From the NCBI GenBank assembly GCA_000719105.1, contig JODX01000016.1, positions 1-64,000 of the forward strand: a stretch of DNA of 64,000 nucleotides. Reading direction: 5' to 3'. A program made the translations under genes and the position numbers. The notes beneath the pieces are model-generated. The model did no database searches and was not told where the DNA came from. It saw only the letters and a list, made by a program, of their open reading frames with translations. The stretch comes from Streptomyces sclerotialus (GTDB lineage Bacteria; Actinomycetota; Actinomycetes; Streptomycetales; Streptomycetaceae). Position 1 is the stretch's first letter. Each line of letters starts with the position of its first letter. Shown in pieces: positions 37,054 through 45,942 of the stretch.

Positions 37054-38648
37054 CGGGCGAGGCACCCCTGCGCGGCGGCGAGGACGACGGCCCCGGCAGA
37101 CCGCTCGGCGGTCCGGGTGCGCCGGTCCTGCCCGAGACCCTGTACGGCTGGTTCGCCCGTTCCGCGGACGAGCTCGGTGACACGGCCGTCGCCCTGGAGA
37201 TCGGTGAGGAGCGGTTCACCTACGCCCGGCTGCGGGAGCTCGCGGAAGCGATCGCGGCCCGGCTGGCCGCGGCGGGAGCCGGTGCCCCGCCGCGGCGCGT
37301 CGGACTCCTGGCGAGCCGGTCGCCGCTCGCGTACGCGGGGTACCTGGCGATCCTCCGGGCCGGGGCGACCGTCGTCCCGCTCAACCCGGAGTACCCGCCC
37401 GGGCGGACCGCCGACATCGCCCGGGCGGCGGACCTGGACCTGGTCCTCGCCGGGACACCGGAGGCCGTCGGCCTGGAAGTACCTCGGCTCGTCCTCACCC
37501 CCGACGAGCTGATGTCCCTCCCGTCCGGTCCGCCGCCGTCCGACCCCGACCACCCGCGGGCCGCCCCCGACGACCTCGCGTACATCATCTTCACCTCCGG
37601 TTCCACGGGCGTGCCCAAGGGTGTGCCGATCACCCACCGGAACATCTGCGCCAACATCGGGTACCTCGCCCCCCGGTACGGCATCGGACCCGGCAGCCGT
37701 CTCTCCCAGACCTTCGAGCTCACCTTCGACGCCGCGGTGCACGACCTGTTCGTCGCCTGGGCGGGCGGCGGGACGCTGGTCGTGCCGGCCCGCAGCCAGC
37801 TCCTGTCCCCGGTGAAGACCGTCAACTCCCTGCGGCTCACCCACTGGTTCTCGGTGCCGTCGCTGATCACCTTCGCCTTCCGGCTCGGCACGCTGAAGCC
37901 CGGCAGCATGCCGACGCTGCGGTGGAGCATCTTCGGCGGGGAACCGCTCACCCTCGCCGCGGCCCGCGAGTGGCGCGAGGCGGCGCCGCAGAGCGGACTC
38001 GAAGTGCTGTACGGCCCGTCCGAGCTGACCGTCTCCTGCACCGGCTACCGCTTCCCGGCCGATCCGGCCGACTGGCCCGTCACCCCCAACGGCACCGCCC
38101 CCATCGGCCGCTCCCACCCGACGCTGGACTTCGTGCTGCTGGGCGAGAACGGCCGGCCGGCCGACAGCGGCGAGCTGTGCATGCGCGGCCCGCAGCGCTT
38201 CCCCGGCTATCTGGACCCGGCGGACAACCCCGGCCGTTTCGTGGGCCTCGACGGCCAACGGCGGCCGCACGAGACGCACTGGTACCGCACCGGGGACCGG
38301 GTGGCCCTGCACGAGGGCCAGTTGGTCCATCTCGGCCGCACCGACCACCAGGTGAAGATCAGGGGACACCGGATCGAACTCGGGGAGATCGAGGCCATGC
38401 TGCGCGAGCAGGAGAGCGTGCGCGACGCCGTCGTCCTCGCCGTGCCCGCGCCCGACGGCGAGCCGGAGCTCCACGCCGTGGTCAGCGGCGCCGGCTGCGT
38501 GCCCGACCGGATCTTCGCGGGCCTGGGCGACCGGCTGCCGCCGTACATGCTGCCGCGCCGGATCTCCGTCCGCGACGCACTGCCCCTGAACGCCAACGGC
38601 AAGACCGACCGCCGGGCCCTGCTCGCGGAACTGACCGCCTCGGGCTGA
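37050..38648 (+). CDS. Stand-alone amino-acid adenylation enzyme (NRPS A domain)
   Basis: A 532-residue ANL-superfamily enzyme with NRPS-type core motifs: A3 FTSGSTGVPKGV (about residue 182), A4 FDAAVHDLF, A5 YGPSELTVSC (about 321), A7 YRTGDRV, A8 HLGRTDHQVKIRGHRIELGE and A10 NANGKTDRRAL with Lys518. There is no fused carrier or condensation domain. Asp at the position equivalent to GrsA D235 suggests an alpha-amino acid substrate. The GTG start overlaps the KS-ACP stop by four bases (GTGA), so it very likely loads the carrier domain of that protein or a related one. The residue recognised is unknown. Confidence 0.88.
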   Translation: MTGEAPLRGGEDDGPGRPLGGPGAPVLPETLYGWFARSADELGDTAVALEIGEERFTYARLRELAEAIAARLAAAGAGAPPRRVGLLASRSPLAYAGYLAILRAGATVVPLNPEYPPGRTADIARAADLDLVLAGTPEAVGLEVPRLVLTPDELMSLPSGPPPSDPDHPRAAPDDLAYIIFTSGSTGVPKGVPITHRNICANIGYLAPRYGIGPGSRLSQTFELTFDAAVHDLFVAWAGGGTLVVPARSQLLSPVKTVNSLRLTHWFSVPSLITFAFRLGTLKPGSMPTLRWSIFGGEPLTLAAAREWREAAPQSGLEVLYGPSELTVSCTGYRFPADPADWPVTPNGTAPIGRSHPTLDFVLLGENGRPADSGELCMRGPQRFPGYLDPADNPGRFVGLDGQRRPHETHWYRTGDRVALHEGQLVHLGRTDHQVKIRGHRIELGEIEAMLREQESVRDAVVLAVPAPDGEPELHAVVSGAGCVPDRIFAGLGDRLPPYMLPRRISVRDALPLNANGKTDRRALLAELTASG

Positions 38649-38709
38649 GCCGCTCCTCCCCCGCCGCACCCCTCCTCACCCACCCCCCGTCACACACCGC
38701 TAGTGAGGC

Positions 38710-39906
38710 ATGCACATGTACGACGCCATCGTGGTCGGGGCGCGCTGCGCCGGAGCCCCCACCGCCATGCTGCTGGCCCGCGCCGGGCACCGGGTGCTCC
38801 TGCTCGACAAGGCGGCCTTCGGCACCGACGTCCTCTCCACGCACCTCGTCCACCAGCCCGGTGTCGCCGCCCTCGCCCGCTGGGGCCTGCTCGACGCCGT
38901 CCGCGCCACCGGCTGCCCGCCCCTCACCCACGTCCGCTACGAGGTGACGGGGACCGACGTACGGCTCGAGGGATCCGCCCGGGGCGTCGAGGGCCAGCGC
39001 GCCGGGTACGCGCCGCGGCGCAACGTCCTGGACCCCGTCCTGGCGCAGGCGGCGGTCGCGGCCGGCGCCGAGTACCGCGACCGGTGCACGGTGACCGGCC
39101 TGCTGTACGACGACTCGGGCCGTGTCGTCGGCGTCGAGGGCAGGCACGGCGGGCGGACCTTCACGGAACGCGCCCACCTCGTGATCGGCGCCGACGGCAT
39201 GCGCTCCACGGTCGCCCGCCTCGCCGGGGCGCCCTACACGGTGGAGGACCCCCGGCTGACCTGCGCCTACTACACGTACTGGACGGACGTCCCGGCCACG
39301 ATGGAGCTGTACGAGCGGGCCGGGGCCTGGGTGGCGGCGGTCGCCACCAACGACGGGGCGACACTGGTTCTGGCCTATTTCCCGCAGTACCGGTTCGACG
39401 CGGTCCGGGCCGACGCGTTCACCGCGTACCTGGGGCAGATACGCGCCACCGCACCGGAGCTGTACGAGCGGCTGCGGGGCAGGCAGCCGGCCGAGCGGCT
39501 GCGCGGCACGGGCGACCAGCAGAACTTCTTCCGGCAGGCCACCGGCCCCGGCTGGGTCCTGATCGGCGACTCCGGGCACCACAAGGACTCCATCACCGCA
39601 CGCGGCATCAGTGACGGTTTCCGCCAAGTGGAATCACTTGTGGAGTACACCGGCGGTCTCCTCGGCGGCGACCCCGAACGGCTCGACGAGGCGCTGTCGA
39701 AGTTCGCCGAGGACCGGGACGCCACACTCCTGCCCGGGTACGAGGCCACGCTGGCGGTCGCCCGTCTGGAGCCGCACGAGCAGCGGTTGTCCCTGCTGAG
39801 AGCGGTGCAGACGGACCCGGAACTGACGTCCATCTACTTCGACATGGTGGCCGGAATAGGGTCCGCCGAGGCGCTGTACACCCCGAAGCTGCTGTCGCTT
39901 CTTTGA
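38710..39906 (+). CDS. FAD-dependent oxidoreductase/monooxygenase
   Basis: A 398-residue flavoprotein of the PHBH/geranylgeranyl-reductase fold. The FAD motif is AIVVGARCAGAPTAMLLARAG (a GARCAG variant), the middle motif is VIGADGMRSTVARLAG, and the second FAD motif is WVLIGDSGHHKDSITARG, with GDSGH in place of GDAAH. Such proteins hydroxylate, halogenate or reduce small molecules or carrier-bound substrates; the halogenase Lys motif was not identified. It lies 61 bases after the adenylation gene on the same strand and is probably the tailoring enzyme of the cassette. ATG 38710 is the start; ATG 38716 is an alternative. Confidence 0.82.
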   Translation: MHMYDAIVVGARCAGAPTAMLLARAGHRVLLLDKAAFGTDVLSTHLVHQPGVAALARWGLLDAVRATGCPPLTHVRYEVTGTDVRLEGSARGVEGQRAGYAPRRNVLDPVLAQAAVAAGAEYRDRCTVTGLLYDDSGRVVGVEGRHGGRTFTERAHLVIGADGMRSTVARLAGAPYTVEDPRLTCAYYTYWTDVPATMELYERAGAWVAAVATNDGATLVLAYFPQYRFDAVRADAFTAYLGQIRATAPELYERLRGRQPAERLRGTGDQQNFFRQATGPGWVLIGDSGHHKDSITARGISDGFRQVESLVEYTGGLLGGDPERLDEALSKFAEDRDATLLPGYEATLAVARLEPHEQRLSLLRAVQTDPELTSIYFDMVAGIGSAEALYTPKLLSLL

Positions 39907-39913
39907 TCGCCGT

Positions 39914-39940
39914 CAACTGGCCGGAACGACCCTCCAGTTG
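39914..39940. repeat. Inverted repeat after the FAD oxidoreductase
   Basis: CAACTGG (39914-39920) and CCAGTTG (39934-39940) form a 7-bp stem with a 13-base loop, eight bases after the oxidoreductase stop. It could be a weak terminator of the cassette or an operator for the conservon genes that start at 40102. Confidence 0.4.
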
Positions 39941-40101
39941 TGGTCAAGCGGATGCTGACGGTGTGCCGTGGGCCTGATACGGTTCACCACGCCGCTGACA
40001 TTTGCCACCACTGTGTCAAGGCGGCGCGCGCGGGGGATCTCGGGCATGCGCACCACCGCCCCTACCGTCACCAGTGTTTCCGCTGTCGTACGAGGAATCA
40101 G

Positions 40102-42804
40102 ATGCCAGGCACCCGCGACCGGCGGACACGTCATCGGTCCGCCTCTCGCAAGAATCTCCGGCTGTCGTTCGTCGTGCCGTTCGTCGTGCCCGCGGTCCTC
40201 GCCACCGGCGTGTGGGGCTACACGGCGGCCGGACTGATCGACGAGCAGCTCCAGTTGCGGACCGAGTCCGACCGGGCGTCCGCGGTCGCCGGCCCGGCCC
40301 AGGCACTCGTCACCCGGCTGCAGGAGGAGCGCCGCCGCACCGCCGTCTGGCAGGCGAGCCGCACCGGCGCCGCCCGCAAGGAGCTGGACGCGGCCCGCGA
40401 GGCGACCGACGCCGCCGTCGCCTCGTACCGCAAGGCCTCCTCCGCCGCGCTCGACACCTCGGCGCTCGGCAGCGCGGACGAGAAGTTCGGCCAGGCGCTG
40501 GACGGCCTCGCCGAGCGGCGGAAGGACATCGACGGCCGCAGTCTGAACGGCGCGGACGCCTTCCAGTACTTCACCGGCACCGTCACCGGCGGCACCGAAC
40601 TGATCGCCGCCGCCCTGCGCAGCGACGACGCCGACCTGGCCGGGACGGGTGCCGCCACCACGGCCCTCGTACGCCTCACCGAGATGCTCTCCCGCGAGGA
40701 CGCGCTGATCTCCGGCGCGCTGCCCACGGAGGAGATGAGCGACGTGACGCGCTCCCGGTTCCTCCAGTACCTGGCCGTGCAGCAGGAGTTGCGGGCCGCG
40801 CTGACGGCCCGGGACCTGCCCGCGGGCGGGGCCGCCGCCTACGGGGAGATCACCGGCAGCAGACAGTGGACGTCCATCGGCGTGATCGAGGACGCCGTCG
40901 CGGGCGCCGGCGGCACGGGGCTGCCGCTGCCCCGGCAGGCCGCGTCCTGGCCGGAGGCCGCCGACACCGTTGTCGGCGAGCTGCAGACGGTGGGCGAGGA
41001 CGCGGTGCGCGGCTTCGCCGGCGAGGCTTCGGACCAGGCCGGCGACCTGCTGCTGGGGCTGCTCCTCGGCACCGCCGCCACGCTCGCCGCCCTCGCCGGC
41101 GGTGCGCTGCTGGCACTGCGCGGCAGACGGACGACGCTGGACCGCCTCACCGAGCTCCAGCAGAAGACCGAGACGCTCTCCGGCGTCTGGCTCCCGCAGC
41201 TCATGTCCCGGATAGAACGCGGCGAGCGCGTCGAACCGCAGCCGCTCGCCGCCCCGCACCACCACGCCGCCGCCGACGAACTGGAGCGGCTCGGCGCGGC
41301 CATCGAGCACCTCGGTTCCGTGGCCGCCGACGCCGCCGTACGGCAGAACCTCGGCCGCGAGGGCACCGAGAAGGTCTTCGCCCAGCTCATCCGCCGCACC
41401 CAGATCCTGATCCACCGCCTCATCTCGCTCCTGGACGACCTGGAGCGCAAGCACGAGGACTCCGACCTGCTGAAGGACATCTTCAAGGTCGACCACCTCG
41501 CGACCCGGGTCCGCCGGCACGCCGAGAACCTGGTCATCCTCTCCGGTTCGCCGCCGAGCCGCCGGATGACCGCGCCCGTCTCCATCACCGACGTGATGCG
41601 CAGCGCGGTCGCCGAGACCGAGTCGTACACCCGGGTCAAGGTGAAGAACCTGCCCGCGGACCTGCGTCTCGCCCTGACCGGACGGGCCGTCGCCGACGTC
41701 ACCCACCTGCTCGCCGAGCTCATCGAGAACGGCACGAGCTTCTCCCCGCCGGACACCCACGTGTTCATCAGCGCCACCAAGGTGGCCAAGGGCCTGGCCG
41801 TGCACGTCGAGGACCACGGCCTCGGCATGCCGGAGGACCTCCGGGAGAAGGCCAACCACCTGCTCTCGCACCCGCCGAAGCTCGACATGACCGCCCTCGG
41901 CGAGGACCCGCGCCTCGGCCACTTCGTGGTGGCGCGGCTCGCCGAGCGGCACAAGATCAAGGTCGAGCTGCGCGAGTCCGTGTACGGCGGCACGCTCGTC
42001 GTCGTCCTGCTGCCGGCCGGGCTCCTGGAGGAGATCGAGTCGCCGGTCCTGGACCAGCTGCAGTCGGCGGCCGCGGCGCAGAACCGTGCCGCCGTGCGGG
42101 GTACCGGCGAGCGGACCGGCATCCCGTCGGCCGAGCCGGCCGGTGCGCCCGCCGCTGCCGCGGTGCCCTCCACGGTCTCCGCCGTCTCCGAGCCCACGCG
42201 CGCCGGTGCCGTGCCCGGGGCCGCGCTCGCGGGGGCGGCCTTTCCGGCACCCGCGGCGGGCGAAATGCCGACGCACTCCCGGACGCCGGACCACAGCGGG
42301 TTCCCCGACTACGCCGGCGCCGGCCTGCTGCCGCCGGTGTCGCACCACCCGTCGGACCACCCGTCGGCCCGGAATGCGGGCGGAGCCACGTGGGCGGCCC
42401 CGCAGGAGCACCCCGTGCACCGCACCGAGTCCGGCCCGCCCGCCGCGCGTCCCGCGACACCGGCCTCGCCGGCCGCCCCCGCCGCCCCGAACCCGGCCCG
42501 GCCCGCCCCGGCCGCGCGCTCCGCCCGGGACGCAGGCTCCGCCCGGGACGCGTCCGGCCCCCTGACCACCCCCACGGTCCTGCCGCAGCGGACCCGGGGA
42601 GCCAGCCTCGCGCAGCAGCTGCGCAAGGAGGCGGCGCAGCAGAACGACGGGAACGGCGGGGCGGGCGGCCTGACCCCCGACGCCTCGGCCCGCGCGATGA
42701 TCGCCATTCAGCAGGGGCTGAAGCGGGCCCGGCTCTCCGAGGGCGGCGAGCCGGACGGCACCGACGACCGGAAGGCGCCGCCACAGGACCCCGGCGCTTA
42801 CTGA
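40102..42804 (+). CDS. Conservon sensor (CvnA-type), nitrate/nitrite-sensing kinase-like protein
   Basis: A 900-residue membrane protein that heads a four-gene conservon. TM1 is about residues 19-40 (LRLSFVVPFVVPAVLATG); the extracellular region to about 310 resembles the NIT (nitrate/nitrite-sensing) domain. TM2 is about 315-340. A HAMP/dimerisation-like part holds IFKVDHLATRVRRHAENL. The HATPase domain follows (LLAELIENGTSF, VEDHGLGMPEDL, LGHFVVARLAERHKI). The last 250 residues are Pro/Ala-rich and low-complexity. Conservon kinases are thought to signal through the small GTPase rather than a response regulator. ATG 40102 has GAGGA five bases upstream; the longer frame from 39940 is rejected. 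Confidence 0.87.
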   Translation: MPGTRDRRTRHRSASRKNLRLSFVVPFVVPAVLATGVWGYTAAGLIDEQLQLRTESDRASAVAGPAQALVTRLQEERRRTAVWQASRTGAARKELDAAREATDAAVASYRKASSAALDTSALGSADEKFGQALDGLAERRKDIDGRSLNGADAFQYFTGTVTGGTELIAAALRSDDADLAGTGAATTALVRLTEMLSREDALISGALPTEEMSDVTRSRFLQYLAVQQELRAALTARDLPAGGAAAYGEITGSRQWTSIGVIEDAVAGAGGTGLPLPRQAASWPEAADTVVGELQTVGEDAVRGFAGEASDQAGDLLLGLLLGTAATLAALAGGALLALRGRRTTLDRLTELQQKTETLSGVWLPQLMSRIERGERVEPQPLAAPHHHAAADELERLGAAIEHLGSVAADAAVRQNLGREGTEKVFAQLIRRTQILIHRLISLLDDLERKHEDSDLLKDIFKVDHLATRVRRHAENLVILSGSPPSRRMTAPVSITDVMRSAVAETESYTRVKVKNLPADLRLALTGRAVADVTHLLAELIENGTSFSPPDTHVFISATKVAKGLAVHVEDHGLGMPEDLREKANHLLSHPPKLDMTALGEDPRLGHFVVARLAERHKIKVELRESVYGGTLVVVLLPAGLLEEIESPVLDQLQSAAAAQNRAAVRGTGERTGIPSAEPAGAPAAAAVPSTVSAVSEPTRAGAVPGAALAGAAFPAPAAGEMPTHSRTPDHSGFPDYAGAGLLPPVSHHPSDHPSARNAGGATWAAPQEHPVHRTESGPPAARPATPASPAAPAAPNPARPAPAARSARDAGSARDASGPLTTPTVLPQRTRGASLAQQLRKEAAQQNDGNGGAGGLTPDASARAMIAIQQGLKRARLSEGGEPDGTDDRKAPPQDPGAY

Positions 42805-42906
42805 CGCGCGCCTGAAGGCGCGCCCACACGACTCGGCGCACCTCCCCCGATGCGCCGACGGACCGGCGCACCCCCGGCGCCGACTAACTGTGAGGAACAT
42901 TCAGGA

Positions 42907-43335
42907 ATGACTGAGCAGGTACAGACCGGTCCCCAGCTGGACTGGCTCCTGGACGGGCTGGTGGAACGGATTCCGGAGATCCGCTGCGCCGTCGTGCTGT
43001 CCGGTGACGGCCTCCTCATCGGCAAGTCCAAGGACATCCGCCGGGACGACGCGGAACATCTCTCCGCGGTCGGCTCGGGCATGCACAGCCTCGCCCGGGG
43101 CGTGGCGCGTCACTTCCACGGAGGAGAGGTCCAGCAGACGGTCATCCAGATGGACCGGGCGTTCCTCTTCGTCACCGCCGCCGGCCGGGGCGCGCGGCTC
43201 GCCGCCATCGCCTCCGAGGAGGTCGACGTCGGGATGATGGCGTTCGAGATGGGCACGCTGGTCAAGCAGGTCGGCAAGTACCTGTCCGCCGCGCCGCGCG
43301 TGGAGAGCCCGGCCGGTTACGTGCAGGATGCGTGA
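42907..43335 (+). CDS. Roadblock/LC7 domain protein (CvnB-type)
   Basis: A 142-residue roadblock-fold protein: LDWLLDGLVERIPEIRCAVV, LSGDGLLIGKSKDI and GRGARLAAIASEEVDVGM are characteristic. In conservons it binds the sensor and the GTPase at the membrane and may regulate nucleotide exchange. The start is ATG 42907 with GAGGA at about 42891; the extra upstream codons open from 42850 are not protein-like. Its end overlaps the DUF742 gene by 8 bases. Confidence 0.92.
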   Translation: MTEQVQTGPQLDWLLDGLVERIPEIRCAVVLSGDGLLIGKSKDIRRDDAEHLSAVGSGMHSLARGVARHFHGGEVQQTVIQMDRAFLFVTAAGRGARLAAIASEEVDVGMMAFEMGTLVKQVGKYLSAAPRVESPAGYVQDA

Positions 43336-43702
43336 CCCGTGGCAGCTCGACGATGAGCAGGCCGGGCGCCATGTCCGGCCGTACGCCATCACCGGCGGCC
43401 GGACCCGGCACAGTCAGCACCACTTCACGCTGATCACGCTGGTCGTCTCGCGGCATGCTCACGAGTACGACCAGGACCACTTAGCACCCGAGTCCATGGC
43501 GATCCTCGCCCTGTGCCGGGAGCGCGCCGTGGCGGTGGCCGAGATCGCCGGTCAGCTCGATCTGCCGGTCAGCGTGGTGAAGGTGCTCTGCGGCGACCTG
43601 CTCAACGCCGAGCTGATCATTGTCCAGTCCCCGCCCGAGCTGAGCGAGCAGCCGAGCGTGGAACTCATCGAAAGGGTGATGGATGGTATCCGTCAGCTCT
43701 GA
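43328..43702 (+). CDS. DUF742 protein (CvnC-type) with a TTA codon
   Basis: A 124-residue DUF742 protein with a winged-helix-like core: RPYAITGGRTRHSQHHFTLI near the N-terminus, then ILALCRERAVAVAEIAGQL and PVSVVKVLCGDLLNAELI. It is the third conservon component. Codon 52 (43481-43483) is TTA, the rare leucine codon decoded only by the bldA tRNA, which accumulates late in Streptomyces development. Its translation, and so assembly of the whole signalling module, may therefore depend on bldA. It overlaps both neighbours. Confidence 0.92.
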   Translation: MRDPWQLDDEQAGRHVRPYAITGGRTRHSQHHFTLITLVVSRHAHEYDQDHLAPESMAILALCRERAVAVAEIAGQLDLPVSVVKVLCGDLLNAELIIVQSPPELSEQPSVELIERVMDGIRQL

Positions 43703-44285
43703 GCCGGTCATGCCGACCGCCTTGAAGATCCTGATCGCGGGCGGATTCGGCGTCGGCAAGACCACCATGGTGGGCTCGGTGAGCGAGGTGGCGCCGCTGG
43801 AGACCGAGGAGCGGATCACCGCGGCGAGCGTCGGCGTGGACGACCTGGCGGGCGTCGAGAAGAAGCTGTCCACCACGGTCGCCATGGACTTCGGGCGCAT
43901 CACCATCTCGACCGAGCTGGTGCTCTACCTCTTCGGCACGCCCGGCCAGGACCGCTTCTGGTTCATGTGGGACGACCTGTCCAGCGGTGCGCTGGGAGCC
44001 GTCGTCCTGGCGGACACCCGCCGGCTGGACGCCTCCTTCGCCTCGATCGACTTCTTCGAGGCCCGCGACATCCCCTTCGCCGTGGGCGTCAACTGCTTCG
44101 ACGGGCGCCGGGAGGCCACCGCGGAGCAGGTCCGCCAGGCCCTCGACCTGGACCCCTCCACCCCGGTCGTCCTCTGCGACGTACGCGAACGCGCCTCCAG
44201 CAAGGAGGTGCTCCTGGCCGTCCTGGAGGCGGCCAGGAAGCAGGCGGCGGCCCGCCTCGCGGCGGTGAGCGGCACGGGAGCCTGA
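43683..44285 (+). CDS. Conservon small GTPase-like ATP/GTP-binding protein (CvnD-type)
   Basis: A 200-residue Ras-like protein. The P-loop is IAGGFGVGKTTMVGSV, the switch II equivalent is LYLFGTPGQDRFWFMW, and the NKxD position reads VGVNCFDG, the variant typical of this family. The start at ATG 43683 overlaps the DUF742 gene by 20 bases, indicating strict translational coupling; a second Met (MPTALKILIAGG) lies a few residues on. It is the output of the conservon. No P450 follows, unlike some conservons. Confidence 0.92.
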   Translation: MVSVSSEPVMPTALKILIAGGFGVGKTTMVGSVSEVAPLETEERITAASVGVDDLAGVEKKLSTTVAMDFGRITISTELVLYLFGTPGQDRFWFMWDDLSSGALGAVVLADTRRLDASFASIDFFEARDIPFAVGVNCFDGRREATAEQVRQALDLDPSTPVVLCDVRERASSKEVLLAVLEAARKQAAARLAAVSGTGA

Positions 44286-44289
44286 GATC

Positions 44290-44321
44290 CTGGGCCTCGG
44301 GGTTCCGTCTCCGAGGCTCAG
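44290..44321. terminator. Bidirectional terminator between conservon and PfkB operon
   Basis: CTGGGCCTCGG (44290-44300) pairs with CCGAGGCTCAG (44311-44321) with one G-U pair and a 10-base loop. It lies between the convergent stops at 44285 and 44318, overlapping the latter. Confidence 0.75.
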
Positions 44322-45289
44322 GCGCCCGGCCGCGCGGCCCGGGCGAGGAGGTCGTCCCGGCCGAGGGGGTGGGTGACGGTCGCCGGTACGGTGCAGGCGT
44401 GTGCGCCCGCGATCGCCCCGTACAGCCCGCACCGCGCCGGCGGCTCACCGGTCAGCAGGCCGAAGAGGTACCCCGCGGCGAACGCGTCGCCGGCGCCGTT
44501 GGAGTCGACGACGGCAGCGGCGGGCCGGACGGCCGGCACCTGGCTCACCTCCCCGTCGACGAGCTGGTACGCCCCCTCGGCGCCGGCCGTCACGACGACC
44601 GCCCGGGCCCGGCCCCGCTCGGCGATCCGCCGCATGGTCTTCTCGGGCTCCGTGAGCGCCGCGGCCGACAGGAACACCACGTCGGCCGCGAGGGCGAAGG
44701 GCTCGTGGTACGGGTTCACACCGTCCCAGTCGTGCAGGTCGGTCGAGAGCGACACCCCCGTCTCCAGGAGCAGCGGCAGGGCGTGCGCGCAGGGCTGGGT
44801 GATGGCCACGTGGACGTGGCGGCTCGCCTCGGCCAGGGCCCGTACGGTGTCCGGCGGCAGCCGGTCGGCGTCCCGCGCGCGCGTGCTGTCGTACAGTGAC
44901 AGCCGCCGCCCGTCCGGCCCGACCAGGTTCACCGCGCGCTTGGTGCCGGCGGGCGAGGGCACCTCGGTGAGCGGGATCCCGCGCTCCCGGTGCAGCGCGC
45001 GGACCAGCTCGCCCTCGTGGTCGTCGCCGACCATGTCGAGGTGGTGGGTGCGCAGCCCGAGCGCGTGGAGGCCGACGGCCACGAAGTCCCCGGTCTGCCC
45101 GGCGCGGCTCTCGATCGACGGCACGTGGTGGCTGTCGGCGAAGGGCAGCGGCAGTTCGGGCACGTAGACGATCGTGTCGACACCGGCCCCGCCGAGGACG
45201 AGCACGTCGATCGCGCCCTCGCCGCTCCGGCTGTGCTCCCCGGACTCCCCGGACTCCTCGTGCTCCCCGTTCGTGTCTGCCTGCGTCAC
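44318..45289 (-). CDS. PfkB family carbohydrate kinase
   Basis: A 323-residue ribokinase-like sugar kinase. N-terminal VLGGAGVDTIVYVPELPLPF is followed by the substrate-binding SRAGQTGDFVAVGLHALG. The C-terminal PfkB signature VVDSNGAGDAFAAGYLFG carries the catalytic Asp, and VVVTAGAEGAY precedes it. The N-terminus has an unusual 27-residue acidic leader (NGEHEESGESGEHSRSGEG). GTG 45289 overlaps the response-regulator stop by four bases (GTGA), making it the last gene of a five-gene operon with an ABC exporter and two-component system, an odd partnership. The substrate sugar or nucleoside is unknown. Confidence 0.85.
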   Translation of the reverse strand: MTQADTNGEHEESGESGEHSRSGEGAIDVLVLGGAGVDTIVYVPELPLPFADSHHVPSIESRAGQTGDFVAVGLHALGLRTHHLDMVGDDHEGELVRALHRERGIPLTEVPSPAGTKRAVNLVGPDGRRLSLYDSTRARDADRLPPDTVRALAEASRHVHVAITQPCAHALPLLLETGVSLSTDLHDWDGVNPYHEPFALAADVVFLSAAALTEPEKTMRRIAERGRARAVVVTAGAEGAYQLVDGEVSQVPAVRPAAAVVDSNGAGDAFAAGYLFGLLTGEPPARCGLYGAIAGAHACTVPATVTHPLGRDDLLARAARPGA

Positions 45290-45942
45290 TTCCGGCCTCC
45301 CAGGATTCCGCGCTCGTACGCCTTCGCCACCGCGGCCGCGCGGTCGTTCACGCCGAGCTTGGCGTACAGATGGGTCAGATGGGTCTTCACCGTGGCCTCG
45401 CTGATGAACAGCTCACGGGCGATCTCGCGGTTGGAGGTGCCCCGCGCCACCAGGGCGAGGACCTCGCGTTCGCGGGCGGACAGGGCCTCGTTGCCGTTCC
45501 CGCCGCCGGGTGAGCGGACCGCCGACACCAGCCGGGAGGCCACGGCCGGGGAGAGGACCGTACGGCCCTCCGCCGCCGCGCGCACCGCCGCGAACAGCTC
45601 GTCGCGCGGGGCGTCCTTGAGCAGATAGCCCGTCGCGCCGGCCTCGATGGCGGGGAGGGTGTCGGAGTCCGTGTCGTACGTCGTGAGGACCAGCACCTTC
45701 GACCGGGCGCCGCGCCGGGTCAGTTCGGTGATGGCGTCGACCCCGCCGCCGCCGGGCATGCGCAGGTCCATCAGGATCACGTCCGGGTCGAGGGAGGCGG
45801 CGAGGGCCACGGCCGCCACGCCGTCCGGCGCCTCCCCGAGGACCGTGAAGCCGGGTGCCGACTCGAACATGCCGCGCAGGCCGTCCCGTACGACGGGGTG
45901 GTCGTCCACTATCAGCACGGAGACGGGGGCGTGATCAGTCAT
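45286..45942 (-). CDS. NarL/LuxR-family response regulator
   Basis: A 218-residue regulator. The receiver has IVDDHPVVRDGLRG (acidic pocket), phosphoacceptor Asp59 in VILMDLRMPGGGG, LVLTTYD and the Lys of YLLKDAPRDEL. The C-terminal LuxR HTH begins LSAREREVLALVARGTSNREI and ends AKLGVNDRAAAV. It overlaps the histidine-kinase gene by eight bases, so they form a cognate pair, and probably controls the ABC exporter genes upstream in the same operon. Confidence 0.93.
   Translation of the reverse strand: MTDHAPVSVLIVDDHPVVRDGLRGMFESAPGFTVLGEAPDGVAAVALAASLDPDVILMDLRMPGGGGVDAITELTRRGARSKVLVLTTYDTDSDTLPAIEAGATGYLLKDAPRDELFAAVRAAAEGRTVLSPAVASRLVSAVRSPGGGNGNEALSAREREVLALVARGTSNREIARELFISEATVKTHLTHLYAKLGVNDRAAAVAKAYERGILGGRK

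Noticed and set aside
39940..40101. Upstream extension of the conservon sensor
   Set aside because: Extra 54 codons (Cys/His/Arg-rich) are unlike the family; GAGGA five bases before ATG 40102 fixes the start.
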